The notes: a model not told the origin generated them from the sequence alone. A stretch of DNA of 64,000 nt from Pseudomonas triticicola (GCF_019145375.1 NZ_JAHSTX010000001.1:2083001-2147000), one strand, 5' to 3'; counted from the first letter of the stretch, positions 37,431 through 46,605 are shown. A program made the numbers and translations.

Positions 37431-38077
37431 AGTTCTCCTTTGGCGTCGGGTGCGTGCGGTACGGAAGCCGCGGCAAAATCAGAGGGGTGATCGCTGTCAC
37501 TGGGTGAGGTCGGAGTGATGCCGGTGGCCAGTCCCGGATTGGCGTGGCCCGATGGCGGCACTGACGATTCATAGGGTCGCTGCGCACCGTAGTCGGCTGG
37601 CGGTGGCGTCGACGTCGTGCCCGCCGCCGGATCATGTTCGGCGCTGACCGTCGCTGCTGCGGCCGTGCCGGCTTTGAGAAACCGCGACAGTCCGAAACCG
37701 ATGGCAATGCTGCCGGCGATGAACAGGCCCGGATTGCTGCGCGCCAGATCCGCCGCATCGTGCAGCAACTGCTCGGCACTCTTGCCGCGCAAGTTGCCCG
37801 CCAGCCCGGTCATGGAATCCGCCATGTCGGTCAGGTAATCGGACATGCCCAGCGTGTCCTTGTCCTGCAACTCCGAGACGAAGCTCTTTGCGCCTTGGGC
37901 CAATGCTTCTATCTGTTCGGCCGCAGTGTCGCGGTACTGTCCGAATTGCGCGTCGGCCTGATGCCGCGCGCCGCCAATTGCTTCATTGACGTCGTCCTTC
38001 AAATGTTCAAAAGCCTGTCCAGGCTTGCTGTTCGGATCACCTGATTCAAAGCCTGCCCTGCTGTCTTGAGTATTCAT
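37427..38077 (-). CDS. Membrane-anchored stress-type hypothetical protein
   Basis: This 216-residue protein is the first gene of the DUF3618 operon. It has a long helical region (about 20-100), one small-residue hydrophobic segment (NPGLFIAGSIAIGFGLSRFLK, residues about 115-135) and a disordered Pro/Ser/Thr/Ala-rich tail. The layout resembles DUF883/ElaB-type ribosome or envelope proteins, but I cannot name a family. The start at 38077 is preferred to the open frame reaching 38149. Confidence 0.72.
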   Translation of the reverse strand: MNTQDSRAGFESGDPNSKPGQAFEHLKDDVNEAIGGARHQADAQFGQYRDTAAEQIEALAQGAKSFVSELQDKDTLGMSDYLTDMADSMTGLAGNLRGKSAEQLLHDAADLARSNPGLFIAGSIAIGFGLSRFLKAGTAAAATVSAEHDPAAGTTSTPPPADYGAQRPYESSVPPSGHANPGLATGITPTSPSDSDHPSDFAAASVPHAPDAKGEL

Positions 38078-38376
38078 GTGGCCCCTCGCGTTCTGACTTG
38101 AAAACGGAAAAACGGGACTACACGGCAACATTGCCTCGAGCCCCCACATAGAAGATGACGGAGCAGCTTGCGCGAGAGTTCAAAGAGGTTGATGAGCGTG
38201 CGACATCGAGTCTGGTTCAGCGACGAAAGGTTGCGCTTGGCACGATTGCGTTGAGCTTCTGCGCCTGGCTGCGGTCAAGACAAGGCACAAGCATTTATCT
38301 GCAACACGACGCTGAAACCCGCAACAACGCCGATAGATGGCAGAATCCCCACACCCTGATCACTTCGGAGACCGCA
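38078..38376. other. Divergent promoter region, no gene seen
   Basis: The 299 bases between the stress-type operon and the ABC exporter contain an open frame in phase with the exporter from 38155, but it lacks family similarity. GGAG at 38367-38370 points to the start at 38377. No clear operator is visible. Confidence 0.4.
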
Positions 38377-40233
38377 ATGCTTCGCCTGTTTGAAGAAAGG
38401 CTCGACCCCTTCCCGCCCGACGAGGCGCCGCCACCGCCAGTCGGCCTGATGCGATTTCTGTGGGCCTGCACCCGGGGTGCGCGCGGCTATATTCTGGCCT
38501 TCGCCCTGCTCAGCGCCAGTGTGTCGATCTATGAGGCATGGCTGTTTTCTTTCCTTGGGCAAGTGGTGGATCTGCTCTCGACCTGGCAATCCGGCGGCGC
38601 CGCCGGTGATGAGGAAAGCCGCGTGTTGTGGGGCATCGGCATCGTGCTGGTGGTCAGCATCGGCCTGGTGGCGCTGCGCACGATGGTCCAGCACCAGATC
38701 CTTGCGATCAATCTGCCGCTGCGCCTGCGCTGGGACTTTCACCGGTTGATGCTGCGGCAAAGTCTGTCGTTCTTCTCCGACGAGTTCTCCGGCCGGGTCA
38801 CGACCAAGGTCATGCAGACCGCGTTGTCGGTGCGCGAGGTGCTGTTCACCCTGATCGAAATCCTCCCCGGCATTGGCGTGTACTTCATTGCGATCATCGC
38901 GCTGGCCGGTGGCTTTGCGCTGAAGCTGATGCTGCCGTTTCTGGCGTGGATCGTTTTGTTCGGGCTGGCGATGGTGTATTTCGTCCCGCGTCTGGGCAAG
39001 GTCGGCCAGGAACAGGCCGATGCGCGCTCGTCGATGACCGGGCGGATTGCCGATGCTTACACCAACATCACCACGGTTAAACTGTTCTCGCACTCCAAGC
39101 GTGAAGCGCACTTTGCCCGTGCGGCAATGGAAGATTTCAAGCTCACCGGATTCCGCCAGATGCGGCTGGTCAGCCAGTTCGAAATCGTCAATCAGGCGCT
39201 GGTGGTGGCGTTGATTCTCGGCGCTGGCGGTTATGCATTGTGGCTGTGGCATCAGGGCGAAGTCGGCACCGGCGCCGTCGCGGCGATCACCGCCATGGCG
39301 TTGCGCATCAATGGCATGTCGCACTGGATCATGTGGCAGATGACGTCGCTGTTCGAGAACATCGGTACCGTGCAGGACGGCATGGCCACCCTGACCAGCG
39401 GCCCGAAAGTCCAGGACGCGCCGGATGCCAAAGTGCTGGAGCCGGCCGGCGGCGAAGTGGTTTTCGACAATGTCAGCTTCAACTACAACGGCGAACGCCA
39501 GGTGCTCGACGGCTTGACCCTGCACATACGCCCCGGCGAAAAAATCGGCCTGGTCGGCCGCTCCGGTGCGGGCAAGTCGACGCTGATCAACCTGCTGCTG
39601 CGCTTCTATGACGTTGATCGCGGCGAGATCCGCATCGATGGGCAGAACATCGCCGAGGTCACCCAGGACAGCCTGCGCAGCGTGATTGGCATGGTCACCC
39701 AGGACACGTCGCTGTTGCACCGCTCGATCCGCGACAACATCGCCTACGGTCGCCCGGACGCCACCGACGAGGACATCCACCGCGCGGCGGTGAACGCTCA
39801 GGCCGATGGTTTTATCAGCCAGTTGAGCGACAAGCAGGGCCACAGCGGCTACGACACGCTGGTCGGCGAACGCGGCATCAAGCTCTCCGGCGGCCAGCGC
39901 CAACGCATCGCCATCGCCCGGGTGATGCTGAAGAACGCACCGATCCTGCTGCTCGACGAAGCCACCAGCGCACTGGACTCCGAAGTCGAGGTGGCGATCC
40001 AGGAAAGCCTCGATGAAATGATGCAGGGTAAAACCGTGATCGCCATCGCCCACCGCTTGTCGACCATTGCGGCAATGGACCGGCTGATCGTCATGGACGA
40101 TGGCCGCATCATCGAACAAGGCACCCACGCGCAATTGCTCGAGAAGAACGGTACCTACGCGCGGCTGTGGCAACACCAGAGCGGCGGCTTTCTGGGTGAG
40201 GATCGCGGTTTGGTTGAGGTGATGGAGGAGTGA
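38377..40233 (+). CDS. ABC exporter, fused membrane and ATPase domains
   Basis: This 618-residue half-transporter has six transmembrane helices (about residues 35-330) followed by an ATPase domain with Walker A GRSGAGKST (about 393), signature LSGGQRQRIAIARVM (about 503), Walker B ILLLDEATSALD and the H-loop AHRLSTI. It fits the MsbA/multidrug exporter class and would act as a homodimer in the inner membrane. The start follows GGAG. Substrate unknown. Confidence 0.92.
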   Translation: MLRLFEERLDPFPPDEAPPPPVGLMRFLWACTRGARGYILAFALLSASVSIYEAWLFSFLGQVVDLLSTWQSGGAAGDEESRVLWGIGIVLVVSIGLVALRTMVQHQILAINLPLRLRWDFHRLMLRQSLSFFSDEFSGRVTTKVMQTALSVREVLFTLIEILPGIGVYFIAIIALAGGFALKLMLPFLAWIVLFGLAMVYFVPRLGKVGQEQADARSSMTGRIADAYTNITTVKLFSHSKREAHFARAAMEDFKLTGFRQMRLVSQFEIVNQALVVALILGAGGYALWLWHQGEVGTGAVAAITAMALRINGMSHWIMWQMTSLFENIGTVQDGMATLTSGPKVQDAPDAKVLEPAGGEVVFDNVSFNYNGERQVLDGLTLHIRPGEKIGLVGRSGAGKSTLINLLLRFYDVDRGEIRIDGQNIAEVTQDSLRSVIGMVTQDTSLLHRSIRDNIAYGRPDATDEDIHRAAVNAQADGFISQLSDKQGHSGYDTLVGERGIKLSGGQRQRIAIARVMLKNAPILLLDEATSALDSEVEVAIQESLDEMMQGKTVIAIAHRLSTIAAMDRLIVMDDGRIIEQGTHAQLLEKNGTYARLWQHQSGGFLGEDRGLVEVMEE

Positions 40234-40240
40234 TCAGGCT

Positions 40241-40262
40241 GGAGGGCCGGGGCCGGCCCTCC
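40241..40262. terminator. GC-rich hairpin between convergent genes
   Basis: GGAGGGCC and GGCCCTCC, with further inner pairing, form a perfect palindrome of about 9 bp between the ABC exporter and the histidine kinase gene. There is no strong T-tract. Confidence 0.6.
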
Positions 40263-40272
40263 ATCGGTTGGT

Positions 40273-41418
40273 CTAGATGGTGACGGGGCTTTCGGCATCA
40301 ATCGGAAGCTTTACGCGAAACACGGTTCCGCCTTCCAGGTCAGAGCTGACTTCGATGGAGCCGGCATGTGAGGCGACGATTTCCGAAGCGATAAACAGGC
40401 CCAGACCCAGCCCGGCAACGGGCCCGTGATCAACCACGGAGCGCTGCGAGAACCGCCCCATCGGGTTGAAGATGAACGGCAACACATCTTCCGGAATCGG
40501 CTCCCCGCCGTTGTGCACCGTGAACACCGCGCAATCCTCGCGAACGTTCAACTCGACCGTTACCGGAAAATTATTGTCGCCGTGGGTCACCGCATTGCTG
40601 ATGATGTTGGAAAACACCTGTTCCATCCTGGCGCCATCGAACGCTCCCATCACCGCTTCCGTCGCATCGAACCGCACGTTGGCCTGCGGATGAAAGGCGC
40701 GGATTTCCTCGATCACCCGCTCGCACACAGGGCTGAGATCGATCAGGGATTTTTTCACCGGAATCCCCGGCCCCATCTGGCAACGCGTCAGATCCAGCAG
40801 GTCGCCCACGATCTGGCTGGCGCGCTGCACGCTGGCGTAGATCTGCCTGGCCACTTTGCCGGTGCGCGGGTCGGTGGCTTCGGTACGACGCAACATATCC
40901 GCACCGAGCAGAATCGCCCCCAGCGGCGTGCGCAAGTCATGGCCGAGAATCCCCAGAAACACGTTGCGCGACGCCTCGACGGCGCGCGAGTAGCTGGCAA
41001 TCGACTCGGCCAGCGCCTGATCGATGGCTTCGTGGAAGCGCGTCATGTCGTCGACATTCACTGATTTGCCATCCTTGACCTGACACAGCCACTGGCTCAG
41101 CACACTGGTGCGCAGCGCGCGGTATTCCGACACCATCTGATCGATGGTAAAACCGGCCATCAGCCGCGTCACCGCGTGGGTTTCCGCAGCTGTTTCTTCA
41201 TCGTCGCGCGGCGCTTGGCCCTGGGCTTTGGCGATTTGTTCGCTCATGGTCTGCTTGGTCCGCAGATCGATGACGATGGCGCGCAACATCTGCTCGGCGT
41301 GATCGCGCAGCGCGACGTTATCGAGCTCCACCCCCGGCGTCTCGATGGTGCGGGCGAAATCTTCCCAGGCCTGCAGGATCGGCTCTAGGTTTTCGAGAAT
41401 GAAATCTGGCAGGCGCAT
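40273..41418 (-). CDS. Histidine kinase with RsbRD-type N-terminal domain
   Basis: This 381-residue cytoplasmic kinase has an N-terminal helical sensor like the RsbRD/RsbT co-antagonist domain (about residues 10-145: HAVTRLMAGFTIDQMVSEYRA), a HisKA domain with His160 in ILGHDLRTPLGAI, and a HATPase domain (NIISNAVTHGD, GLGLGLFIASEIV). It has no transmembrane segment. No response regulator gene is adjacent, so it is an orphan kinase here. The start at 41418 is the first Met with domain similarity; the open frame to 41532 is not. Confidence 0.87.
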   Translation of the reverse strand: MRLPDFILENLEPILQAWEDFARTIETPGVELDNVALRDHAEQMLRAIVIDLRTKQTMSEQIAKAQGQAPRDDEETAAETHAVTRLMAGFTIDQMVSEYRALRTSVLSQWLCQVKDGKSVNVDDMTRFHEAIDQALAESIASYSRAVEASRNVFLGILGHDLRTPLGAILLGADMLRRTEATDPRTGKVARQIYASVQRASQIVGDLLDLTRCQMGPGIPVKKSLIDLSPVCERVIEEIRAFHPQANVRFDATEAVMGAFDGARMEQVFSNIISNAVTHGDNNFPVTVELNVREDCAVFTVHNGGEPIPEDVLPFIFNPMGRFSQRSVVDHGPVAGLGLGLFIASEIVASHAGSIEVSSDLEGGTVFRVKLPIDAESPVTI

Positions 41419-41587
41419 GGCTGTAGTCCGCAGGGGAATCCATCTGCGCCAACAACTGATGCGGCGCAGATTTCGGAAAGGGCAATTCAGGAGTACAGAA
41501 CGTACGGCTGACGTTATGCAGCCTACCACCAAAGCGCTGGGCTAACGTTGGAGGAAAATCGAGGGGCTGAAGTGTCGCGGGGCTTGC

Positions 41588-42022
41588 CTACTCCGCGGCC
41601 CGGACCGGCCGCTCACCTAATCGCTCAACCAGCCTGACGAGATAACCGTCCGGGTCCTGCACAATGAATTCCCGCTGCCCTGTTTCGACAGTATCTGCCC
41701 GATACCAAGTATCGCGGCAGTTGCGAAAGAGAGGAAAACCGGCTTGTTCGAGTCTTTCGAGGACAGCCGCGACCGCGACTACATCTATTTGCAGGTTGAT
41801 GCCTCGCCCAAAAGGTGTGCTCAGGGGCGCGGTGAGCCACTGGCCAGCCTGCGGGTCGAACTGCTCCAGCATCACCTGCGCGCCGTTCAGATCCAGGTAA
41901 GCGAAACCGTCTTCGAGGCGCTGATAGGCCACTTCAAAGCCCAGACAGTTCACCCAGAATGCCAAGCTCTTCGACAGCTCGGTGACCATCAGTTCAGGAA
42001 CCAGTTTGTTTCGTTCAAGCAT
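41588..42022 (-). CDS. VOC-family (glyoxalase/bleomycin-resistance-like) protein
   Basis: This 144-residue protein has the paired beta-alpha-beta-beta-beta pattern of the vicinal oxygen chelate fold (ELMVTELSKSLAFWVNCLGFEVAY at the start and FIVQDPDGYLVRLVERLG at the end). Such proteins bind or modify small toxic molecules. It resembles bleomycin-binding proteins in length, but the ligand cannot be predicted. Confidence 0.85.
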   Translation of the reverse strand: MLERNKLVPELMVTELSKSLAFWVNCLGFEVAYQRLEDGFAYLDLNGAQVMLEQFDPQAGQWLTAPLSTPFGRGINLQIDVVAVAAVLERLEQAGFPLFRNCRDTWYRADTVETGQREFIVQDPDGYLVRLVERLGERPVRAAE

Positions 42023-42064
42023 GGCGAGAAATCCGTTTCAGAAGCTTATGCAGCGAGGGTTGTT

Positions 42065-42766
42065 TCACTCCAGACATCGCTTGGGTGTCAATCGAGTTTG
42101 CTCGGCATTCTGCACCTCAGCACTGACATCTGCCTGTTTACGGCTGCTGAATTCAATCGGATAAGGCCCGGTCTGCGCCAGAGCTGCCTGCACACGGCTG
42201 ACAAAGGCCGCGTCGTCCAAGGTGTAGAAAACCCACACCTGACGCTTTCCGCCGGTGACCGTGCACCCCCACTTTGCGAACCCATCCGCCGTTACGGCCG
42301 CCTTAATCAGGCGGTCCACCTGCATCATCCGCGTGTACTCCTTTGAACTCGGCAGGAAGCGATCCGACACGTATTTCCAGCTGATGCGAGACTTGTAAGG
42401 AAACGCCTGGGTACCCTTGAGATTCAGGTCGGAAGGCATGCGAAAACTCGCTGGCATTGGCTCGTCAGGAAAATCTGACGGTTGGAAATCGCTGTCGCCT
42501 GGCACGGCCACTTGTCGTTGCGGATTGTCAGCAGGATCATCACTGAGCAGTATTCTGAGCGCTTCAGCTTGGCGCTCTTTCCGCTCGCTCACGCATTTGG
42601 AGTAGGCCGTTGTATGCGCTGGACCGGCATCCAGACAAGGATCGCGCTCTACCGGTTTTGGAGAATGGGAGCGCGTGCAGCCGGTCGTGATCAGGCTTGC
42701 CAGCACCAATAAAACAATGGCTGGCCAGATTTCAGGGCGCAGGGAAGCGTGGGGAGTGACTTTCAA
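42065..42766 (-). CDS. Hypothetical lipoprotein
   Basis: With the TTG start at 42766, which has GGAAGG just upstream, this is a 233-residue protein. It has a hydrophobic segment and a lipobox LITTGC, so the lipidated Cys is near residue 29. The mature part has several Cys and a C-terminal domain with TADGFAKWGCTVTGGKRQVWVF. The frame continues upstream to an ATG at 42829, which is less likely. No family is recognised. It could be an envelope-anchored accessory protein. Confidence 0.6.
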   Translation of the reverse strand: MKVTPHASLRPEIWPAIVLLVLASLITTGCTRSHSPKPVERDPCLDAGPAHTTAYSKCVSERKERQAEALRILLSDDPADNPQRQVAVPGDSDFQPSDFPDEPMPASFRMPSDLNLKGTQAFPYKSRISWKYVSDRFLPSSKEYTRMMQVDRLIKAAVTADGFAKWGCTVTGGKRQVWVFYTLDDAAFVSRVQAALAQTGPYPIEFSSRKQADVSAEVQNAEQTRLTPKRCLE

Positions 42767-42930
42767 GTGGCCTTCCTTGGATGAGCTGCAGTACGAGACA
42801 TATGGAAAACGGCGCATTTTGCCTGCCACCCCTGCCCCATGAACAGGCCGAAGCGGAATTAATGTGGCAATTCATCACAAGCAGTGCTCGACCAGCCACA
42901 GCCGCTTGTGACGAACAGCCATATGCTCCC

Positions 42931-43272
42931 TCAAATGCCTACGCTGGCACCGTTGTCCGGCATGCCAAAGTCGCTACTCGGAAAAGCACCACCCTCAATG
43001 TGGTAGACCTTCGGTTCTGCCGAAAAATAACCCTCCAGCCCGTGCATGAACCGCTGGTGGTCTTCGCTTTCTTCAAACCCCGGCGAGTGATCCTCAAGCG
43101 ACTGCCAGCGCACGATCAAATTGAATTGCTCGGGGGTTTCAATACCTTGCGCCAGCAAGTGGCCGCCGTATCCCTTGGCGCGGGTCAGCAACGGTTCGAC
43201 TTCGGCAAATGCGCGTCGAAAGGCTTCAGTCTGTTGCGGGTGAACGGGCAGCACAGCGATCTCGTAAACCAT
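42931..43272 (-). CDS. Antibiotic biosynthesis monooxygenase (ABM) domain protein
   Basis: This 113-residue protein has the dimeric alpha-beta barrel pattern of ABM proteins (EIAVLPVHPQQTEAFRRAFAEVE, then FNLIVRWQSLEDHSPGF and a FMHGLEGYF helix). Members are small cofactor-free monooxygenases or heme-degrading relatives. It lies 28 bases downstream of the ArsR-controlled dehydrogenase gene and is probably the second gene of that operon. Confidence 0.85.
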   Translation of the reverse strand: MVYEIAVLPVHPQQTEAFRRAFAEVEPLLTRAKGYGGHLLAQGIETPEQFNLIVRWQSLEDHSPGFEESEDHQRFMHGLEGYFSAEPKVYHIEGGAFPSSDFGMPDNGASVGI

Positions 43273-43300
43273 GATGTTTCTCCAAAATCAGTGAGCGGAT

Positions 43301-44275
43301 TCAGACGATGAGCGAAGGCTCAACGGCGATGGCGATTTTTCCCAGCAGACCGTTGTTGGCGCTCTCCAGTCGGGCGTGGGCGAGCGGGATGTCGGCGAGG
43401 GAATAGACCGCGCCAACGTGGGGCCGCAACTGGCCGCGCTCGACCAACGCGCTCAATTCATCGAGCTTGCCGCGATTCTGCCGGGTGAAGACGAAGTGGT
43501 AGCTGGCGTTCTTGCCCCAGGCCTGGACGAGGTTTTGTGGCTGCGCGATGTCGACGATCGAGACGACGCGGCCAAGCTGGGCGAGCGCGTCGGCACTGCG
43601 AGACAGGGTATCGCCGCCGATGGTGTCGAACACCACATCAACGCCATGCCCGGCGGTTTCGCGCATGATCGCTTCGACGTAGTCCTCTTGGGTGTAATCG
43701 ATCACCACGTCGGCGCCCAGGCTGCGGACGAAGTCGGCGTTGGCCTCGCGCACGGTGGTGAACACTCTGGCGCCCATGGCTTTGGCCACCTGAATCGCCA
43801 CATGGCCGACCCCGCCGGCGCCGCCGTGGATCAGGATGCTTTCGCCAACGCGAAGCACGGCGCGCACGGTCAGCGCTTCCCAAACCGTACCGCCGACCAG
43901 ACTCAGACTGGCCGCCTCAAGGTGGCTCAGAGAAGCAGGCTTCCTGGCGATGATGCTTTCGGCTGCGACGTGGTACTCGGCATAACTGCCCTGCCCGTCG
44001 AATATCTGCGGGGTGTACCAGACCTCGTCGCCCGGCGCGAAAGCGCTGACGCCCGGCCCGATGGCTTCAACCACGCCCGACACGTCGTGACCGGTAATGG
44101 CTGGCAGCGGCACCAGATCGGGATAGTCACCGCGCCGAACCTGATAATCCAGCGGATTGATGGAAGTAGCGTGCACTCGGACCAGCACTTGACCCGCTTG
44201 CGGAACCGGTTTTGGAACGTCGCTGAGTTCGAACGAATCAGGACCGCCGAAGGATTTCAAAATCATCGCTTTCAT
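43301..44275 (-). CDS. Medium-chain NADP-dependent alcohol dehydrogenase/quinone reductase
   Basis: This 324-residue oxidoreductase has the medium-chain signatures [19 protein letters not shown] and [15 protein letters not shown], and a cofactor loop ([20 protein letters not shown]). It lacks the structural-zinc Cys cluster, so it is nearer to quinone reductases. It is preceded by a perfect ArsR-type operator and followed by an ABM monooxygenase gene. Confidence 0.9.
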   Translation of the reverse strand: MKAMILKSFGGPDSFELSDVPKPVPQAGQVLVRVHATSINPLDYQVRRGDYPDLVPLPAITGHDVSGVVEAIGPGVSAFAPGDEVWYTPQIFDGQGSYAEYHVAAESIIARKPASLSHLEAASLSLVGGTVWEALTVRAVLRVGESILIHGGAGGVGHVAIQVAKAMGARVFTTVREANADFVRSLGADVVIDYTQEDYVEAIMRETAGHGVDVVFDTIGGDTLSRSADALAQLGRVVSIVDIAQPQNLVQAWGKNASYHFVFTRQNRGKLDELSALVERGQLRPHVGAVYSLADIPLAHARLESANNGLLGKIAIAVEPSLIV

Positions 44276-44302
44276 GGCAAAACCTCGTATCGATAAAGAG
44301 GG

Positions 44303-44322
44303 ATATCGAGAATTCTCGATAT
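44303..44322. promoter_or_regulatory. Perfect 20-base palindromic operator upstream of the dehydrogenase
   Basis: ATATCGAGAATTCTCGATAT is a perfect palindrome 27 bases before the dehydrogenase start, between it and the arsR-like gene. The same half-site pattern recurs before the repressor gene itself (44651-44670), so this is very likely the binding site of the encoded ArsR protein. Confidence 0.8.
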
Positions 44323-44338
44323 TCTAGAGTAAAAAAAT

Positions 44339-44641
44339 TTACAGCTCTTTCCCTATGATCTCTGCAAGCGCGCTGATAGCAGCCTCATTGCGTTTGTAGT
44401 AGGTCCATTGACCGATGCGCCGCACCTCAACCAGCCCCACCCGCTGCAACGTGGCCAGGTAACTCGACACCGTCGACTGCGACAAGCCGATACCTTCCTG
44501 GATGCTGCTGACGCAGACACCCTCGACGAGAACGTCACCCTCATCCTGCGGGGGGAAGTTCTTGACGGGATCCTTCAGGCCTTCAAGGATCTTGAGGCGC
44601 GTCGGGTTCGAGAGGGCTTTGAAGATTTCGATCAGTTCCAT
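44339..44641 (-). CDS. ArsR-family transcriptional repressor
   Basis: This 100-residue winged-helix repressor has the ArsR/SmtB layout (IFKALSNPTRLKILEGL at the start, GIGLSQSTVSSYLATLQRVGLV as recognition helix, then the wing QWTYYKRNE). It has only one Cys (Cys43 in VCVSS), so it lacks the two-Cys metal site of classical ArsR and may sense a reactive organic compound or redox change. It heads the unit leading to the dehydrogenase and ABM genes. Confidence 0.9.
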   Translation of the reverse strand: MELIEIFKALSNPTRLKILEGLKDPVKNFPPQDEGDVLVEGVCVSSIQEGIGLSQSTVSSYLATLQRVGLVEVRRIGQWTYYKRNEAAISALAEIIGKEL

Positions 44642-44650
44642 GCGCCGAGG

Positions 44651-44670
44651 ATATCGAGATTTATCGATAT
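44651..44670. promoter_or_regulatory. Palindromic operator upstream of the ArsR gene
   Basis: ATATCGAGATTTATCGATAT ends 10 bases before the repressor start. It shares the ATATCGAGA left arm and TCGATAT right arm with the site at 44303. Binding here would give autorepression. Confidence 0.75.
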
Positions 44671-44748
44671 GTCAATGCGCGATATTAATCTGATCGGCAG
44701 TCGGCGACAGGTGGCAACGGGATCCGATTTGCCACCCTGCCGTGCGGC

Positions 44749-45147
44749 TCAGCCTTGGGGCGCATCCAGCAACACCCACAACCGCACGATTTTCCCCGCT
44801 TTGATTTCTGCCACGTCGACGCCACTGACGACTACCGGCCCAGCGCTCGGGCCCGCATGCCAGCGCAGGTAACCCAAGCCATGATGCCCAACCGCCGGCC
44901 CCTCGGGAACAAAAGCGAAGTCCGCCCCGAACTGATCCAGCAACGCACCGGCCACCTCTGAAATCGCCGCCCGCCCGGTGACGATGCCAGCCGGTTCGTA
45001 CATCGTCGGTGTGCCTGCAAAAAGCTCATGCACCGCCGCAATGCGCTTCTGTGCATCGCGCTCGTTGAACACGCGCTGCAGGTTGGCCCGCAGCAAGGCG
45101 TCGTAGTTTTCCACCTCATTGATATTTCGCGAATCTGAGCCAGACAT
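44749..45147 (-). CDS. SnoaL/NTF2-like family protein
   Basis: This 132-residue protein has the nuclear-transport-factor-2-like fold signature (LRANLQRVFNERDAQKRIAAVHELF, then MYEPAGIVTGRAAISEVAGALLDQF and GLGYLRWHAG). These cone-shaped proteins act as isomerases, hydrolases or carriers of small molecules. It is the last gene of a three-gene operon with an NADP-binding protein and an SDR, all divergent from a LysR gene. Confidence 0.82.
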   Translation of the reverse strand: MSGSDSRNINEVENYDALLRANLQRVFNERDAQKRIAAVHELFAGTPTMYEPAGIVTGRAAISEVAGALLDQFGADFAFVPEGPAVGHHGLGYLRWHAGPSAGPVVVSGVDVAEIKAGKIVRLWVLLDAPQG

Positions 45148-45196
45148 TTTTGAATCCTCGATTGGTATGTGAAACCCGGTTGCCCGGGCTCAGCGG

Positions 45197-45790
45197 TCAA
45201 CCATGTTTGACCAGGTTCAAGGCTGGCAGCGGTCCGCCCGGGAACTGTGCAAGCATTCCCTGCTGCACACCGCCCAGGTCGATGCCGTAAAAACCCAGTT
45301 GAGTAATCAGCTCTGCAACTTTGGTTTTGCTCGCGGCATCTTCACCGGAATAAAACAGCACACGCCTGCCGCCCTCGGCGGAGGGATCGCTCAGCAGAGC
45401 CGCGAGCAGGTGGTTGAAGGCCTTGACCACGTGCGCACCGGGCAGCATCTGCGCCACCACTTGCGAAGACGGCTGGCCGCCCAGATCGAACGGCTTGAAC
45501 AGTGGTGCCTCGATCGGGTTGTTGGCGTCGATCACGATGCGCCCATCCCAAGGCCCGAGATCGCGTACCGCGTCGGGGATTTTCGACCAGTTCACCGCCA
45601 GAAAAACAATGTCCGCCTGACTGGCTTGCTGAGTCGTCACCGCTTGTGCGAGTGGACCCAATTCGTCGACCAAACCGGCAAGGCTCTGCGGCCCACGGCT
45701 GTTGGCCAGACTGACCGGCAGGCCTGCGTTGACGAGCAACCGAGCGATGGCGGTGCCGATGGAGCCTGTACCAATGATGCTGATAGTCAT
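45197..45790 (-). CDS. F420/NADP-type NAD(P)-binding oxidoreductase
   Basis: This 197-residue protein starts with a Rossmann motif (ISIIGTGSIGTAIARLLVNAG) and continues like the NADP-binding family related to F420-dependent NADP reductase (ADIVFLAVNW, VIDANNPIE, HVVKAFNHLLA). It probably reduces a small substrate with NADPH. It lies 10 bases downstream of the SDR gene. Confidence 0.85.
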   Translation of the reverse strand: MTISIIGTGSIGTAIARLLVNAGLPVSLANSRGPQSLAGLVDELGPLAQAVTTQQASQADIVFLAVNWSKIPDAVRDLGPWDGRIVIDANNPIEAPLFKPFDLGGQPSSQVVAQMLPGAHVVKAFNHLLAALLSDPSAEGGRRVLFYSGEDAASKTKVAELITQLGFYGIDLGGVQQGMLAQFPGGPLPALNLVKHG

Positions 45791-45800
45791 GATGCTCTCC

Positions 45801-46553
45801 TTACGCTGTGAAGCCGCCGTCGACGATTAATTCTGCGCCGGTGACAAACCCTGCCTCTGCACTGGCCAGGTACGCCACCGCGCTGGCAACATCCTTGCCC
45901 TCGCCGTACCGCCCCATGGCGATGTTCGGGCGTAGGAAATCCGCAATAGGCCCGTCGGCCGGGTTCATGTCGCTGTCGGTCGGGCCGGGATGGACGGTGT
46001 TCACAGTGATGCCGCGCGGCCCAAGATCGCGCACCAGTCCACGACTGAAACCGGTCAGCGCACCTTTGCTCAGGGTGTAGACGGAGGCGGTAGCGAACGC
46101 AGCGAATTGCACCATCGAGCTGCCGATGTGAATGATGCGACCGCCCTGCCCCATGTGTTTGAGCGCTTGCTGAGTGGCGACGAAGACGCCGGTCACGTTC
46201 ACCGCAAGGATGCGTTGAAAGTCCTCGAAGGCGATGTCCTCGGGGGCCCCGAGCAGGCTGATACCAGCGTTGTTGACCAGAATGTCGATCTTGCCAAAAC
46301 GCTGTGCAACCTCGGCAATCGCTGCACGTACAGCCTCGGGATTGCCCGCATCGGCCGCCAGCGCCACAGCCTGGCCGCCCGCCGCAACGATTTCCTGCAC
46401 GACCGCTTCGGCGCGATCTGGCGATGCGTTGTAGGTGATAGCGACGGTGGCGCCATCTGCCGCGAGCCGCTTGGCGATTGCTGCGCCGATGCTGCGTGAG
46501 CCACCGGTCACGATGGCGATTTTGCCGGTCAGTGGAAGCGTGGAAGTGTTCAT
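45801..46553 (-). CDS. SDR-family oxidoreductase (3-ketoacyl-ACP reductase-like)
   Basis: This 250-residue classical SDR has the cofactor motif TGGSRSIGAAIAKRL, NNAGIS, active-site Ser in GSSMVQFAAF and YxxxK (YTLSKGALTG), then PGPTDSDMNP. It is the first gene of the operon leading to the NADP-binding and SnoaL-like genes. Control by the divergent LysR regulator is likely. Confidence 0.9.
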   Translation of the reverse strand: MNTSTLPLTGKIAIVTGGSRSIGAAIAKRLAADGATVAITYNASPDRAEAVVQEIVAAGGQAVALAADAGNPEAVRAAIAEVAQRFGKIDILVNNAGISLLGAPEDIAFEDFQRILAVNVTGVFVATQQALKHMGQGGRIIHIGSSMVQFAAFATASVYTLSKGALTGFSRGLVRDLGPRGITVNTVHPGPTDSDMNPADGPIADFLRPNIAMGRYGEGKDVASAVAYLASAEAGFVTGAELIVDGGFTA

Positions 46554-46605
46554 GGTCGAGCCTATGGGTGGTTGGAGTTGATGAGGCTATGAGACGCCTT
46601 TTGAT

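Noticed and set aside
38155..38376. 74-codon N-terminal extension of the ABC exporter
   Set aside because: No family similarity, and GGAG is well placed for the start at 38377.
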